Shown here: positions 54,623 through 62,928 of the stretch, piece by piece
Layout of the letters: each line of letters begins with the position of its first letter
Position numbering within the stretch: the stretch's first letter is position 1
From: Myxococcales bacterium
GTDB taxonomy: Bacteria > Myxococcota_C > UBA6777
Assembly (NCBI GenBank): GCA_020632975.1
Contig: JACKEL010000008.1
Span: 186,001 to 250,000 of the forward strand
DNA length: 64,000 bases
Direction of reading: 5' to 3'
The notes under the pieces: generated by a model
Databases searched by the model: none
What the model was told of the DNA's origin: nothing
What the model saw: the letters and a program-made list of their open reading frames with translations, nothing else
Made by a program: the position numbers and the translations under genes

Positions 54623-56719
54623 ATGAAGCTTTCACAGCGCGATCCCTTGGATACACTCCAACAGATCATCGAACTTCAGCAAAACTACCTACTCCATCAA
54701 GATGCTTCCTCCACGTTAGAGGAGCTTTTGAACATACTATGCCAACAAACCGAAAGCACCTACGCTTTTTTGTGTACCTCAACTCCCTGCAATAAAAGCG
54801 ATAACTTTGTATGCACAGCCCCCCACCAGCCTGATGCTTCCATCCCTCAAGAAGAACTCAAAGAGCGCGCGTCTTTCTATTTCGAGCGAACCTCTTCTCT
54901 TGACCAAGCAGCCTTTCCTCAACTCTTCGGGCACAGCACAGATACAGGCCATTACGTCGTTTGTCCCCTGTCCACAGAGGGGTGTCTCATTGGCTTTGCG
55001 GGCCTCGCTTTTCCCAAGCATACCTCGCCTCCTCTCCCAACTCTCGCAGAGTCGCCACTTTGGAAAGCGATCTTAGCGGTCTTTATCGACTTCAAAAAAC
55101 GCTTACACACCGCATCTGAAGCCCGCGACGCAGCACAAAAAATCCTACGCAACGAAGAAGAACTCCGCGCAGCACAAAAGATCACGCGCGTTGGGACTTG
55201 GCGGTACAAGACCTCCTCGCAAGAACTCTCTTTTTCTGAAGAGGCCTACCGCATCTGGCAACGTGACCCCGAACAAGGCCCCCCCTCTCTCAAAGAGTTC
55301 GCAGACAGTACCAGCCCCGAAGATCGCGAACGCTTCTACAGTGCTCTCCAACGTTGCATCGACAAACACCAACCTTTCGAGTTGCACCAACACCACAGGC
55401 TCGACAACGACAAAGAGATCCATCTCGTGTTGCAAGGAACCGCTCAGCTTGACCAAGATGGCCGGTGCAGCGCGGTGTTTGGCACTCTGCAAGACGTCAC
55501 AGAGCGCACCCAAGCCCTCGAAGAAAAACAACGCCTCGAAGAAAGACTCTATCAGTCACAACGCCTCGAAAGTCTGGGCCTTTTGGCAGGCGGGATCGCG
55601 CACGACATCAACAATCTATTGGTGGGCGTTTTTACAGAAGCATCTCTGCTCAAAAGAAACGTCGATCTCAAAAGCTCGGTCTCTCTAGGACTCGAGCGGA
55701 TCATGGATGCGTCCTACCAGATCCGACAACTCGCAAGGCAGCTCCTCGCTTACTCAGGACACGGACGTCTCAGTATCGAGTCCTTTTCCCCTGACCAGAT
55801 GGTGCAAGAACTCCGCACGTTCCTCCAACGCAACATCCCCTCAAGCACAAAACTCATCCTCAATCTTCGCGCACCTCACGCCGCGATCTTGGCCGATCTC
55901 TCTCAGCTTCAACAAGTCTTGATGAACCTTGTCTTAAATGCATCCGAAGCCATCGCGCACACCCAAGGCACCATCCATCTCCAAAGCCGCGTGGTAGGCA
56001 TCCCTTCCCTCCCTGCACCAAGCTACCCCGCTCCCCACGGTTGGTGGGAACTCTGCATCGAAGACAATGGCTCTGGAATCCCACCAGAAGCCAAGAAGCG
56101 TCTGCTAGAACCCTTCTTCACGACCAAAAAACAAGGTCGCGGCCTTGGACTTGCCATCGTTGCAGGCATTGTTCATCGACTCAACGGAACGATCCACCAC
56201 CAAGACGCTCTGCCCCAAGGCACCCGCTTTTTTATTCGACTGCCTATCCATCCTTCGGATGTGCTCGTGCCCATCGTTCCGCAGTCTCCACCTCCGCCCT
56301 CTCAAGTCCTGTCGCTTTCGTCGCGCCACATCTTGCTCGCAGACGACGAAGAACTCGTTCGGAAACTCCTAGAACGTCTCCTCGCCCACGAAGGCTGCCG
56401 CACCACCTCCACAAACGATGGTCTCGAAGCCATCGAGATCTTTCGCAAAAGCCCGAATAGCTTCGATCTTGTACTGCTTGATGTTTCCATGCCCCAATGC
56501 AATGGTTATGATGCCATCCAACAAATGCGACAGATCCGCAGTGATATCCCCATCATCTTGATCAGCGGCTTCTCTGAAGGCGTGTTTGGCGGGACTTGGA
56601 AAGATGAGTTGCAAAGCCAGCCCAACGCTTTTCTCGAAAAGCCCTTCAAGGCACAAGAACTTATCTCCTTGCTGCACAAACACCTCCCCCAACAAACTCC
56701 CCCAAAAGCTCTCAACTAA
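54623..56719 (+). CDS. Hybrid sensor histidine kinase (GAF-PAS-HisKA-HATPase-REC)
   Basis: 698 residues from ATG 54623; ribosome site is weak, and a TTG at 54563 would add 20 residues. Order: a GAF-like domain (about 20-165; TYAFLCTSTPC, CLIGFAGLAF), a PAS domain (about 195-305; VGTWRYKTSSQELSFSEEAYRIW), phospho-His in LAGGIAHDINNLL (about 327), ATPase N/G boxes (LNLVLNASEAI, EDNGSGIP, GRGLGLAIV), and a C-terminal receiver with Asp near residue 620 (LLDVSMP) and EKPF. No membrane segments, so it senses internally. The receiver resembles the stand-alone one at 27588. Confidence 0.93.
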   Translation: MKLSQRDPLDTLQQIIELQQNYLLHQDASSTLEELLNILCQQTESTYAFLCTSTPCNKSDNFVCTAPHQPDASIPQEELKERASFYFERTSSLDQAAFPQLFGHSTDTGHYVVCPLSTEGCLIGFAGLAFPKHTSPPLPTLAESPLWKAILAVFIDFKKRLHTASEARDAAQKILRNEEELRAAQKITRVGTWRYKTSSQELSFSEEAYRIWQRDPEQGPPSLKEFADSTSPEDRERFYSALQRCIDKHQPFELHQHHRLDNDKEIHLVLQGTAQLDQDGRCSAVFGTLQDVTERTQALEEKQRLEERLYQSQRLESLGLLAGGIAHDINNLLVGVFTEASLLKRNVDLKSSVSLGLERIMDASYQIRQLARQLLAYSGHGRLSIESFSPDQMVQELRTFLQRNIPSSTKLILNLRAPHAAILADLSQLQQVLMNLVLNASEAIAHTQGTIHLQSRVVGIPSLPAPSYPAPHGWWELCIEDNGSGIPPEAKKRLLEPFFTTKKQGRGLGLAIVAGIVHRLNGTIHHQDALPQGTRFFIRLPIHPSDVLVPIVPQSPPPPSQVLSLSSRHILLADDEELVRKLLERLLAHEGCRTTSTNDGLEAIEIFRKSPNSFDLVLLDVSMPQCNGYDAIQQMRQIRSDIPIILISGFSEGVFGGTWKDELQSQPNAFLEKPFKAQELISLLHKHLPQQTPPKALN

Positions 56720-56764
56720 AACGGACCCTGCCTTGCTTCCGCACGATACAATGGAGACACCTTG

Positions 56765-57913
56765 ATGAATCTAAGATCCCCATCAGTGCGTCCTTTTCAT
56801 CGTTCCTCCGGGCTCTATCGCACGTCTCGAAGCCTTGTCTTCATATCGAGCTTTGTATGGTTGTTTGTAAGCGCTTGTTCTTACGACCCCATCCAAAACA
56901 CACAACAAGCCATCATCGGGGGCCAAGAAGATCTGAGCCACCCCGCCGTGGGTGTCCTCACAACGGACACCTTTACTCCCTTTTGCACAGCGACCTTGAT
57001 CGCGCCACGTCTCGCCCTAACAGCCGCTCACTGCATCGATATCGCAAATTACTACAAGATCGATCTGCGTTTTCGTATCGATATCCCAAGCAAGTCCTCT
57101 GTAGGTTTCAACCAACATTACATCGATGTTGAGAAAACCTCCATCCATCCGGGCTGGTCCTCACAAGCCCCCTTGCCCACCAATGACCTTGCGCTTCTCC
57201 ATTTTGCCGAAAGCATCCCCATGATCGAACCTGTCACGATCTACACAGAAACCCTCGACGATTCTTGGAAGCAAAAACAAATCACAGCCATCGGTTATGG
57301 CCTCGTCCAAACCCGCCCAACCCTCGAACAAGCCACAAAAAAACACAGCCTGTCTTTGCCGATTACAGAGATCTTGTCGGATAGCTTTCGTGTCTTTGTC
57401 CAAGACAAAAGCCCTTGTAGCGGGGACTCTGGTGGACCTGCTCTTTTTGAGATCGGCGGAAAAGTCCATACCATCGGCGTGGCCTCCTATGTGACAGGAA
57501 CCCAGGTCACACCCTATCAGCCCGCTTGCGATGGAACGACCGTCTATATGCGACTCGACACCTACAAAGACTGGCTCCTACCTTTCCTCTCCCAACCCCA
57601 AGGCGACTGCAAACAAGACGCAGACTGCACAACCCCGCAACGATGCTACAACCACCAACGTTTCGAAGAACCTTGCGCCAACGACGGAGAGCGCTGCGTT
57701 TGTCTTACCCCTGGAAAACTCGAAGAAAAGTCCCAGTGCTCTTTTGCACAACGCTGCGGCGAAGGACTCAGTTGTCAACTCAACGAAGACGAAGTCCAAC
57801 AGACCTGTAAGCCCGCTGGGTGCGGCTGCCAAGAAACCCCCTCCCCAAGCGAACCGCTGCTCTATCTCTTGTTGCTCACGACATTGCTTGTCTGGAGAAG
57901 AAAACACGCGTAA
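56765..57913 (+). CDS. Trypsin-like serine protease with lipobox and MYXO-CTERM tail
   Basis: 382 residues. ATG 56765 with GGAG eight bases upstream. Leader ending VSAC (Cys38) is a lipobox. AIIGGQ (about 49) is a zymogen-type activation site; triad His89 (TAAHC), Asp141 (NDLALL) and Ser222 (CSGDSGGP) are intact. Two Cys-rich segments (CKQDADCTTPQRC) follow. The tail has GCGC, a short linker, a hydrophobic helix (LLYLLLLTTLLVW) and RRKHA, a clear MYXO-CTERM. Expected at the cell surface, with predation or self-processing roles possible. Confidence 0.9.
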   Translation: MNLRSPSVRPFHRSSGLYRTSRSLVFISSFVWLFVSACSYDPIQNTQQAIIGGQEDLSHPAVGVLTTDTFTPFCTATLIAPRLALTAAHCIDIANYYKIDLRFRIDIPSKSSVGFNQHYIDVEKTSIHPGWSSQAPLPTNDLALLHFAESIPMIEPVTIYTETLDDSWKQKQITAIGYGLVQTRPTLEQATKKHSLSLPITEILSDSFRVFVQDKSPCSGDSGGPALFEIGGKVHTIGVASYVTGTQVTPYQPACDGTTVYMRLDTYKDWLLPFLSQPQGDCKQDADCTTPQRCYNHQRFEEPCANDGERCVCLTPGKLEEKSQCSFAQRCGEGLSCQLNEDEVQQTCKPAGCGCQETPSPSEPLLYLLLLTTLLVWRRKHA

Positions 57914-57995
57914 GCCTCCCCAAGAAACCTCTCGATACGAGAACATCCCCCCCGACGGACCGCCCTTTCAGCACTTCTACCCAACAACGCATCCA

Positions 57996-58628
57996 CTAAA
58001 GTCGCCACGAAAACATCAGCCCCGCACGATGATGTCCACCCGCTTCAGGCGCCCAGTAAGGCGTGATAGCGAGCTTTTTGGCCTGTTCGTCTCTCGCTGC
58101 TCCTGCGAGATTGAGGCTCCCCATCACAAGCGCGGTGAGATGGATGATAAACTGCGGTATCAACAGCAAAATGACGGTCTCTGCGGATGTTCGCTCTAAA
58201 ACCATCTGTACAGTCAAAACTGTGGTCATGATGGTTCCCAACCCTCCCAAAACCACGCCAAAGCCACCCCAGATCCTCCGCGTCAAGATCGAATGATGCT
58301 TCGAAAAAGCCACAAGATTCCCGATCATCGGGATGAGCGAGATAACCGCTGCAGGAACCCCAAGGATGATACCAAACAGAAATCCCCACTCTACATAAGA
58401 ACGACTGCGCCGTGGACGTACCAAGTCCGACGTGTCTGAGGAAGAAGAAGGGATCTGCTGAAGGGAAGACAGCGACAAACCAGTGCCACCCGAAAGAGAC
58501 AGCCTCATCGGGAGCTGCCCATCGCGCCAAAAAGACGATGACGTCGTTGTTTCCGCATGAGCAGACATCGCCCCAAGCCACCCCACCAAAAAAGCCAACA
58601 CAAAGCTTCCACGCAACATCGCCTTCAT
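57996..58628 (-). CDS. Exported polytopic membrane protein, unknown
   Basis: 210 residues. ATG 58628 (or 58619) begins a signal peptide MLRGSFVLAFLVGWLGAMSAHA. A Ser-rich linker and then three to four hydrophobic segments (WGFLFGIILGVPAAVISLIP, GGFGVVLGGLGTIMTTVL, VILLLIPQFIIHLTALVMGS) follow. No family recognised. A 33-bp perfect palindrome sits 23 bp upstream of the start. Confidence 0.65.
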   Translation of the reverse strand: MKAMLRGSFVLAFLVGWLGAMSAHAETTTSSSFWRDGQLPMRLSLSGGTGLSLSSLQQIPSSSSDTSDLVRPRRSRSYVEWGFLFGIILGVPAAVISLIPMIGNLVAFSKHHSILTRRIWGGFGVVLGGLGTIMTTVLTVQMVLERTSAETVILLLIPQFIIHLTALVMGSLNLAGAARDEQAKKLAITPYWAPEAGGHHRAGLMFSWRL

Positions 58629-58650
58629 CCTTTCTAAAACACGAAGACAC

Positions 58651-58683
58651 GGCCATTTGCGCGCTTGAAGCGCGCAAATGGCC
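58651..58683. repeat. 33-bp perfect palindrome upstream of the exported membrane protein
   Basis: Arms of 16 bases (GGCCATTTGCGCGCTT and its exact complement) around one central base. There is no T-run, so it is not a standard terminator. It could be an operator or an mRNA 5' hairpin next to the start codon. Confidence 0.75.
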
Positions 58684-58763
58684 ACAACCAAGGATGGAGG
58701 GAAAGTAAAAAATGCGTGTGTGAAAAACCATTTGAGCACGCCACACAAAGCGCACATCCCCTC

Positions 58764-58796
58764 AAAAAAAGCGCTCGCTCTCAGGTGGAGAGCGAG
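58764..58796 (-). terminator. Terminator of the VHL-beta protein gene
   Basis: Minus-strand hairpin CTCGCTCTC, loop of five, GAGAGCGAG, then CGC and seven T. About 130 bases past the stop of the gene ending at 58925. Confidence 0.8.
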
Positions 58797-58924
58797 TTTC
58801 CCCGCTCCCCAAGCACAGCATCCCCCAAAAGATCCGATGTTCGGTCATTTTGCGCCATCTTCCTGACGGAACAGAAAAGGACAAGCGCTTCGATGCGGCT
58901 CCTTCTTTGTCTGTGTCTTCTTGT

Positions 58925-59704
58925 TTATGGAAAGACGCTTTTGGGTGCACCATATTGTTTGTCCCAACCCATCCAGCAAACGTCCGTGCAACCGAAGAGA
59001 TAGGTCACGACTCTCCAACGCCGACCGGCCTTTTTCGCAAGAGCATACACGGTGTCTTCGGACTGCCCCTCTTTGACTTGTTGCCAGTAAGGTGTCCCGC
59101 GATAATCGAACTTCCCACCGCGACGCGAGGTTGGCCGCACAGACAAAAAGGCCCATACACCCGAGACTTTCACAGATTGGACTTTCAGAAAGACCCGTTT
59201 TTTCCATTCTCTCGAAAGCTTGGCTTGCAGAGCACGAACAGAAGCATGTCCCTTCGATGGTGCTTTTTGCGCATAACGCTGGGCGTGAAGCGGAACCCCC
59301 ACGTCAGCATCATTGATCTCGACGACGTAAGCAGCCGAACGACGGGGACGATACAATGCCACACATCCAGGCCGATCTTTCAAGTCGATCTTGGCCATCC
59401 AAGCGTGCCCAACAAAAGTGGCTTGTCGATAGCTACGACGCGACTTGATCGTCGCGTACTTTTGGAGCTTTCCTTGGTAAGAAAACCAGTAGAGATCGAT
59501 ATCAAGGAAAGATTTGTTGACGATCTGCAAGACCGCAGGTGCCGCAGAAGGCACAGCGATCGTTCGAAAGATCGCGCGTTTTCCACAAGACACGCGCACG
59601 CCCGCATCGCCTTGAATCATCGGAAGAGAGCGTGCATCCGAAAGATTCGGACACAAAAGCGCCCATCCAAAACACAAGAAACCCTGCCAAAAGACTCGTT
59701 TCAT
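58925..59704 (-). CDS. Exported protein with VHL-beta-like domain
   Basis: 259 residues from ATG 59704, which begins a signal peptide (MKRVFWQGFLCFGWALL...SDA). Residues about 55-105 (LQIVNKSFLDIDLYWFSYQ then YATIKSRRSYRQATFVGHAW) match the von Hippel-Lindau beta fold: an aliphatic-N-K/Q start, YW.(D/S)YQG, and Q.TF..H.W. In eukaryotes the domain recognises hydroxyproline; bacterial versions are exported and uncharacterised. The C-terminal half is basic with a conserved-looking Cys pair (FGCTDVCW). Isolated gene with its own terminator. Confidence 0.75.
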   Translation of the reverse strand: MKRVFWQGFLCFGWALLCPNLSDARSLPMIQGDAGVRVSCGKRAIFRTIAVPSAAPAVLQIVNKSFLDIDLYWFSYQGKLQKYATIKSRRSYRQATFVGHAWMAKIDLKDRPGCVALYRPRRSAAYVVEINDADVGVPLHAQRYAQKAPSKGHASVRALQAKLSREWKKRVFLKVQSVKVSGVWAFLSVRPTSRRGGKFDYRGTPYWQQVKEGQSEDTVYALAKKAGRRWRVVTYLFGCTDVCWMGWDKQYGAPKSVFP

Positions 59705-59884
59705 CGTTTTCTCCCAAAAAGAAAATAGAGATGTGAAGAGACACAGGAAAGTCGATATAGAGACAACCAAAACTCATCATATCTCTGTACTTTGCAGAAG
59801 AAATCGCACGAAAACAAGTCGAAGTAGGATGGGTTTTTTGGGGAGGATCTTTGTCAGGAGAAACAGAGGGGAGAAACAGGGGGC

Positions 59885-61237
59885 TCAGATGGTGAGAGCG
59901 GCCGTGATCATGATCGACCACGTGAAGGTATCGCGTTGTTGGATGCGACGCCCGATCCCATCGAGTTCACGGACGTGATAGGGATACTCTTCGTCGGTTC
60001 CAGGGTTGACGAAGCCGTTGCCGTCTTTGTCCACACCGCGTTTTGCGTAGGTGATGAAGTAAGGAGGCGTATAATCCAGCTTTCCTTCCACACGAATCAA
60101 ACCATATCGCGCAAGACGGAAGAGGAAAGCCGCCATCCCACCGTAGGTATAGTATTGCTCGTGGTCTGTAATCAAGCTCTGACGGATAAAGGTCTCACCA
60201 ATCCGCGGCTGATAGGCAGAGAGGAAGTCTGTAAACATCGTATAATCGCGGCCTTCAAAGCGACCTGTAAAAGAGAAGCGCAGGTCCAAAGCCAACTTTT
60301 GTTCACGTGAGAGATTTTCCCACATGATGATCTCAGTACCAAACAACAAACCACCGTGGTGGCCGGGTGCAAGGGCTTCTTCGATCACCCGAGGCGTTTT
60401 TGCATCAGCGCCTGTCGCAAAGCGTTGAAGGCCCTCTTTGACGTTCTGTTCGACAAGATAGAGCTTGTACCAGATCTGCACGTAGGGATCGAAGACAGAG
60501 ATGCGCTTGCTCAAAGACACATTGAAGTGAAGAACGTGCGCACCACGACCGACGCCAGCCCCGCCATTGGGTGTAAAGGCGCGTGGATCACCGGGGGCCC
60601 AGACTTCGCCTGTGGGCAAGGTCCACTCCACGCCCAAGACCCAACTTGCTTTACCGCGGTCGCGCGCATCGTTGAAAACGCCCCAACGAAGGCCCAAAGA
60701 GAGATCGCCCAAACCAAACCCATGACGTGCGGTTGCTTCGTCATTGTTGAGGGTACTGGAAGGGATGATATTTTCTTTGACCAGTGTGGCGTTACCAAAG
60801 CGCTGATCAGAAGCATTGGTCTTGATATTGAACTGCTCCGAAAACACCAAGGGGATGTTGACGTACAGTTCCAGGTCTTTGTAAAGACCGATCGCTGCGC
60901 GGATATCCATCTTGTGTCGAAAGCGCGTCAGATCAAACTCAGGCGCGTAATCAAAGAATCGGTCGTCATAAGGCTGACGTGTGGGGCGAGGTTCCGTCCG
61001 ACAAGACCGATTGTAGGCAGGATCCGCAGATACACGACAATACTCGCGTGCGATCTGCGCGGATGTCCACTGGTATTCGTAAGAAACAAAGAGACGAAAA
61101 CCAAAAGGCCTCTTGTTCTCGGGGTCAAACGAGTCTGTTACGTCCGTGATGAACGCAGCAGACGCAATCGTAGGAGTGACCAACAAGACCAAGAGACACA
61201 ACATGCTCCCTCGCAGGAGCTGAGACCATCGACTCAT
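59885..61237 (-). CDS. Outer-membrane beta-barrel protein, unknown
   Basis: 450 residues. ATG 61237 with GGAGG six bases upstream; signal peptide ends IASA. The body alternates strand-like stretches (RFRHKMDIRAAIGLYKDLELYVNIPLVF, GLGDLSLGLRWGVF, VLGVEWTLPTGEVW) and Gly/Asp loops. The end TFTWSIMITAALTI is a typical closing strand, though without a final Phe. No named porin family recognised. It follows the NtrC-type gene by 39 bp on the same strand, so the regulator and barrel may be one transcript. Confidence 0.75.
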   Translation of the reverse strand: MSRWSQLLRGSMLCLLVLLVTPTIASAAFITDVTDSFDPENKRPFGFRLFVSYEYQWTSAQIAREYCRVSADPAYNRSCRTEPRPTRQPYDDRFFDYAPEFDLTRFRHKMDIRAAIGLYKDLELYVNIPLVFSEQFNIKTNASDQRFGNATLVKENIIPSSTLNNDEATARHGFGLGDLSLGLRWGVFNDARDRGKASWVLGVEWTLPTGEVWAPGDPRAFTPNGGAGVGRGAHVLHFNVSLSKRISVFDPYVQIWYKLYLVEQNVKEGLQRFATGADAKTPRVIEEALAPGHHGGLLFGTEIIMWENLSREQKLALDLRFSFTGRFEGRDYTMFTDFLSAYQPRIGETFIRQSLITDHEQYYTYGGMAAFLFRLARYGLIRVEGKLDYTPPYFITYAKRGVDKDGNGFVNPGTDEEYPYHVRELDGIGRRIQQRDTFTWSIMITAALTI

Positions 61238-61276
61238 CACGCGCCTCCAAGACGACAACGCCAAACAACACACGCG

Positions 61277-62725
61277 TCAAGCATTTTCACGCAATCCTAA
61301 ATCTTTCATTTTCTTCTGCATACTCTTTCGGCTAATCCCCAAAAGATCCGCAGCTTTCGTTACATTCCCTTGTGTTTGGTCCAAAGCGCGGCGCAGCATC
61401 TCTCGCTCCAACCGCTCTTTTTGCAACTTCCACAACTCAGGAAGCGACATGCTCATATCGCAAGCAATCGCTGGAGGGATATACATCGCCCCGCTCTGAC
61501 CGCTTTGTAACAACTCGGGCGGCAGCTCTTGCAACGTGATCTGCGAACCACTCGCAAACAACATGCAGCGCTCCACCACATTCTCAAGTTCTCGGATATT
61601 ACCTGGCCACTGGTATTCTTGCAAAGAATTCAACGCTTCGGGTGTCACCCCTTCAATCGACTTTTTCAGTCGTCCGTTAAACTTCTCGACAAAGTGCTGT
61701 ACCAACAAAGGGATATCCGAGCGGCGATCACGCAAGGGAGGAAGTTGGATGGGGACGACATTCAAACGGTAAAACAAGTCATCCCGAAAGGTCCCTTGCT
61801 TGATCTTTTCTTGTAGATTTTGGTTGGTGGCCGCGATCACGCGCACCCCAACATGGATGGTCTGGATGCCGCCGACGCGCTCAAACTGCCCTTCTTGCAG
61901 CGCGCGCAACATCTTGACTTGCATCTCAACGGGGATCTCCCCGATCTCATCGAGAAAAAGCGTACCTTCGTGCGCCAACTCAAAGCGACCCGCCTTGGAC
62001 GAAACAGCCCCTGTAAAGGCGCCTTTTTCGTGTCCAAACAGCTCGGACTCCATGAGGTTTTGTGGGATCGCAGCGCAGTTGATCGCGATAAAGGGCTTGT
62101 TGCGACGCGAGCTATTTTGGTGCAGTGCCCGTGCGATCAGCTCCTTTCCTGTACCGCTTTCTCCAGTGATCAACACAGTGGACGGAGTATCCGCCACTTT
62201 GGAGATCACATCATAGACGGCCATCATCTGCTTTGAGCGACCGATGATATCGTAACGTCCGATCTCTTCGGGGGCTGGATGATAGTTGCGATCATTGAGT
62301 TCGCGGGTATGAAGGGCCTTTTCGACAACAAGCTGCATCTCGTTGATATCGAAAGGCTTCGTAATGTAATCAAAGGCCCCTTTTTTCAGGGCGACAACAG
62401 CGTTATCGACCGTACCATGGGCCGTGATCACAATGGTAGGGATATGAGGATGATGCACCAAGACATGGTCAAGCAGGGCCATCCCATCCATGTTGGGCAT
62501 CTTGATATCCGTAATCAGCACAGCGATCGGTCGTTCGGCCAAGATCGAAACGGCTTCGAGGCCATCTGCAGCGGTATGGACAAAGTAGCCTTTCTTCTCA
62601 AGCATCGCACACAAGACACGACGCATCCCCCGTTCGTCATCGACGACGAGGACTTCGTAACGGCGCGTCACTGCGCCAGTTTGTGAATCGGGCTGTACTT
62701 GTGTGGTCAAGCGACCATCCTCCAT
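61277..62725 (-). CDS. NtrC-type sigma-54-dependent response regulator
   Basis: 482 residues. ATG 62725 has only a weak ribosome site; a TTG 15 bases downstream has GGAGG in good spacing. Receiver with Asp29/Asp30, phospho-Asp73 (LITDIKMPNMDG) and TKPF. AAA+ domain with Walker A GESGTGKE (about 195), the sigma-54 contact loop GAFTGA (about 245), and Walker B LFLDEIGEI. C-terminal Fis-type helix-turn-helix (NVTKAADLLGISRKSMQKKM). No kinase adjacent. Divergent from acs, so acs may be one target, but no clean -24/-12 site was found. Confidence 0.95.
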   Translation of the reverse strand: MEDGRLTTQVQPDSQTGAVTRRYEVLVVDDERGMRRVLCAMLEKKGYFVHTAADGLEAVSILAERPIAVLITDIKMPNMDGMALLDHVLVHHPHIPTIVITAHGTVDNAVVALKKGAFDYITKPFDINEMQLVVEKALHTRELNDRNYHPAPEEIGRYDIIGRSKQMMAVYDVISKVADTPSTVLITGESGTGKELIARALHQNSSRRNKPFIAINCAAIPQNLMESELFGHEKGAFTGAVSSKAGRFELAHEGTLFLDEIGEIPVEMQVKMLRALQEGQFERVGGIQTIHVGVRVIAATNQNLQEKIKQGTFRDDLFYRLNVVPIQLPPLRDRRSDIPLLVQHFVEKFNGRLKKSIEGVTPEALNSLQEYQWPGNIRELENVVERCMLFASGSQITLQELPPELLQSGQSGAMYIPPAIACDMSMSLPELWKLQKERLEREMLRRALDQTQGNVTKAADLLGISRKSMQKKMKDLGLRENA

Positions 62726-62857
62726 CCAGAGATGACAAAAGACATCGAATTCAAGGCAAAATCCTGTCCTGTATAGCATCCTTCTTCACAAACTGACAAG
62801 GCCCCGTCTCTCAATCCTCTACAGCGCGCAAAGCAATCCGCACAACTTGGCACACCA

Positions 62858-62885
62858 TTGACACACACACGACTCTTGATAACCT
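62858..62885 (+). promoter_or_regulatory. Possible sigma-70 promoter for acs
   Basis: Perfect TTGACA (62858-62863), 16-bp spacer, weak TAACCT (62880-62885), about 45 bases before the start codon. The weak -10 leaves room for an activator. Confidence 0.3.
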
Positions 62886-62928
62886 TCCTAGGCTCGTCAT
62901 TATCCAACCTATCAAAGGAGGTCGTTCG

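Noticed and set aside
62848..62866. Sigma-54 (-24/-12) promoter before acs
   Set aside because: TGGCAC is present, but the TTG that should be followed by C is one base too close and reads TTGA, so GG-GC spacing is wrong.
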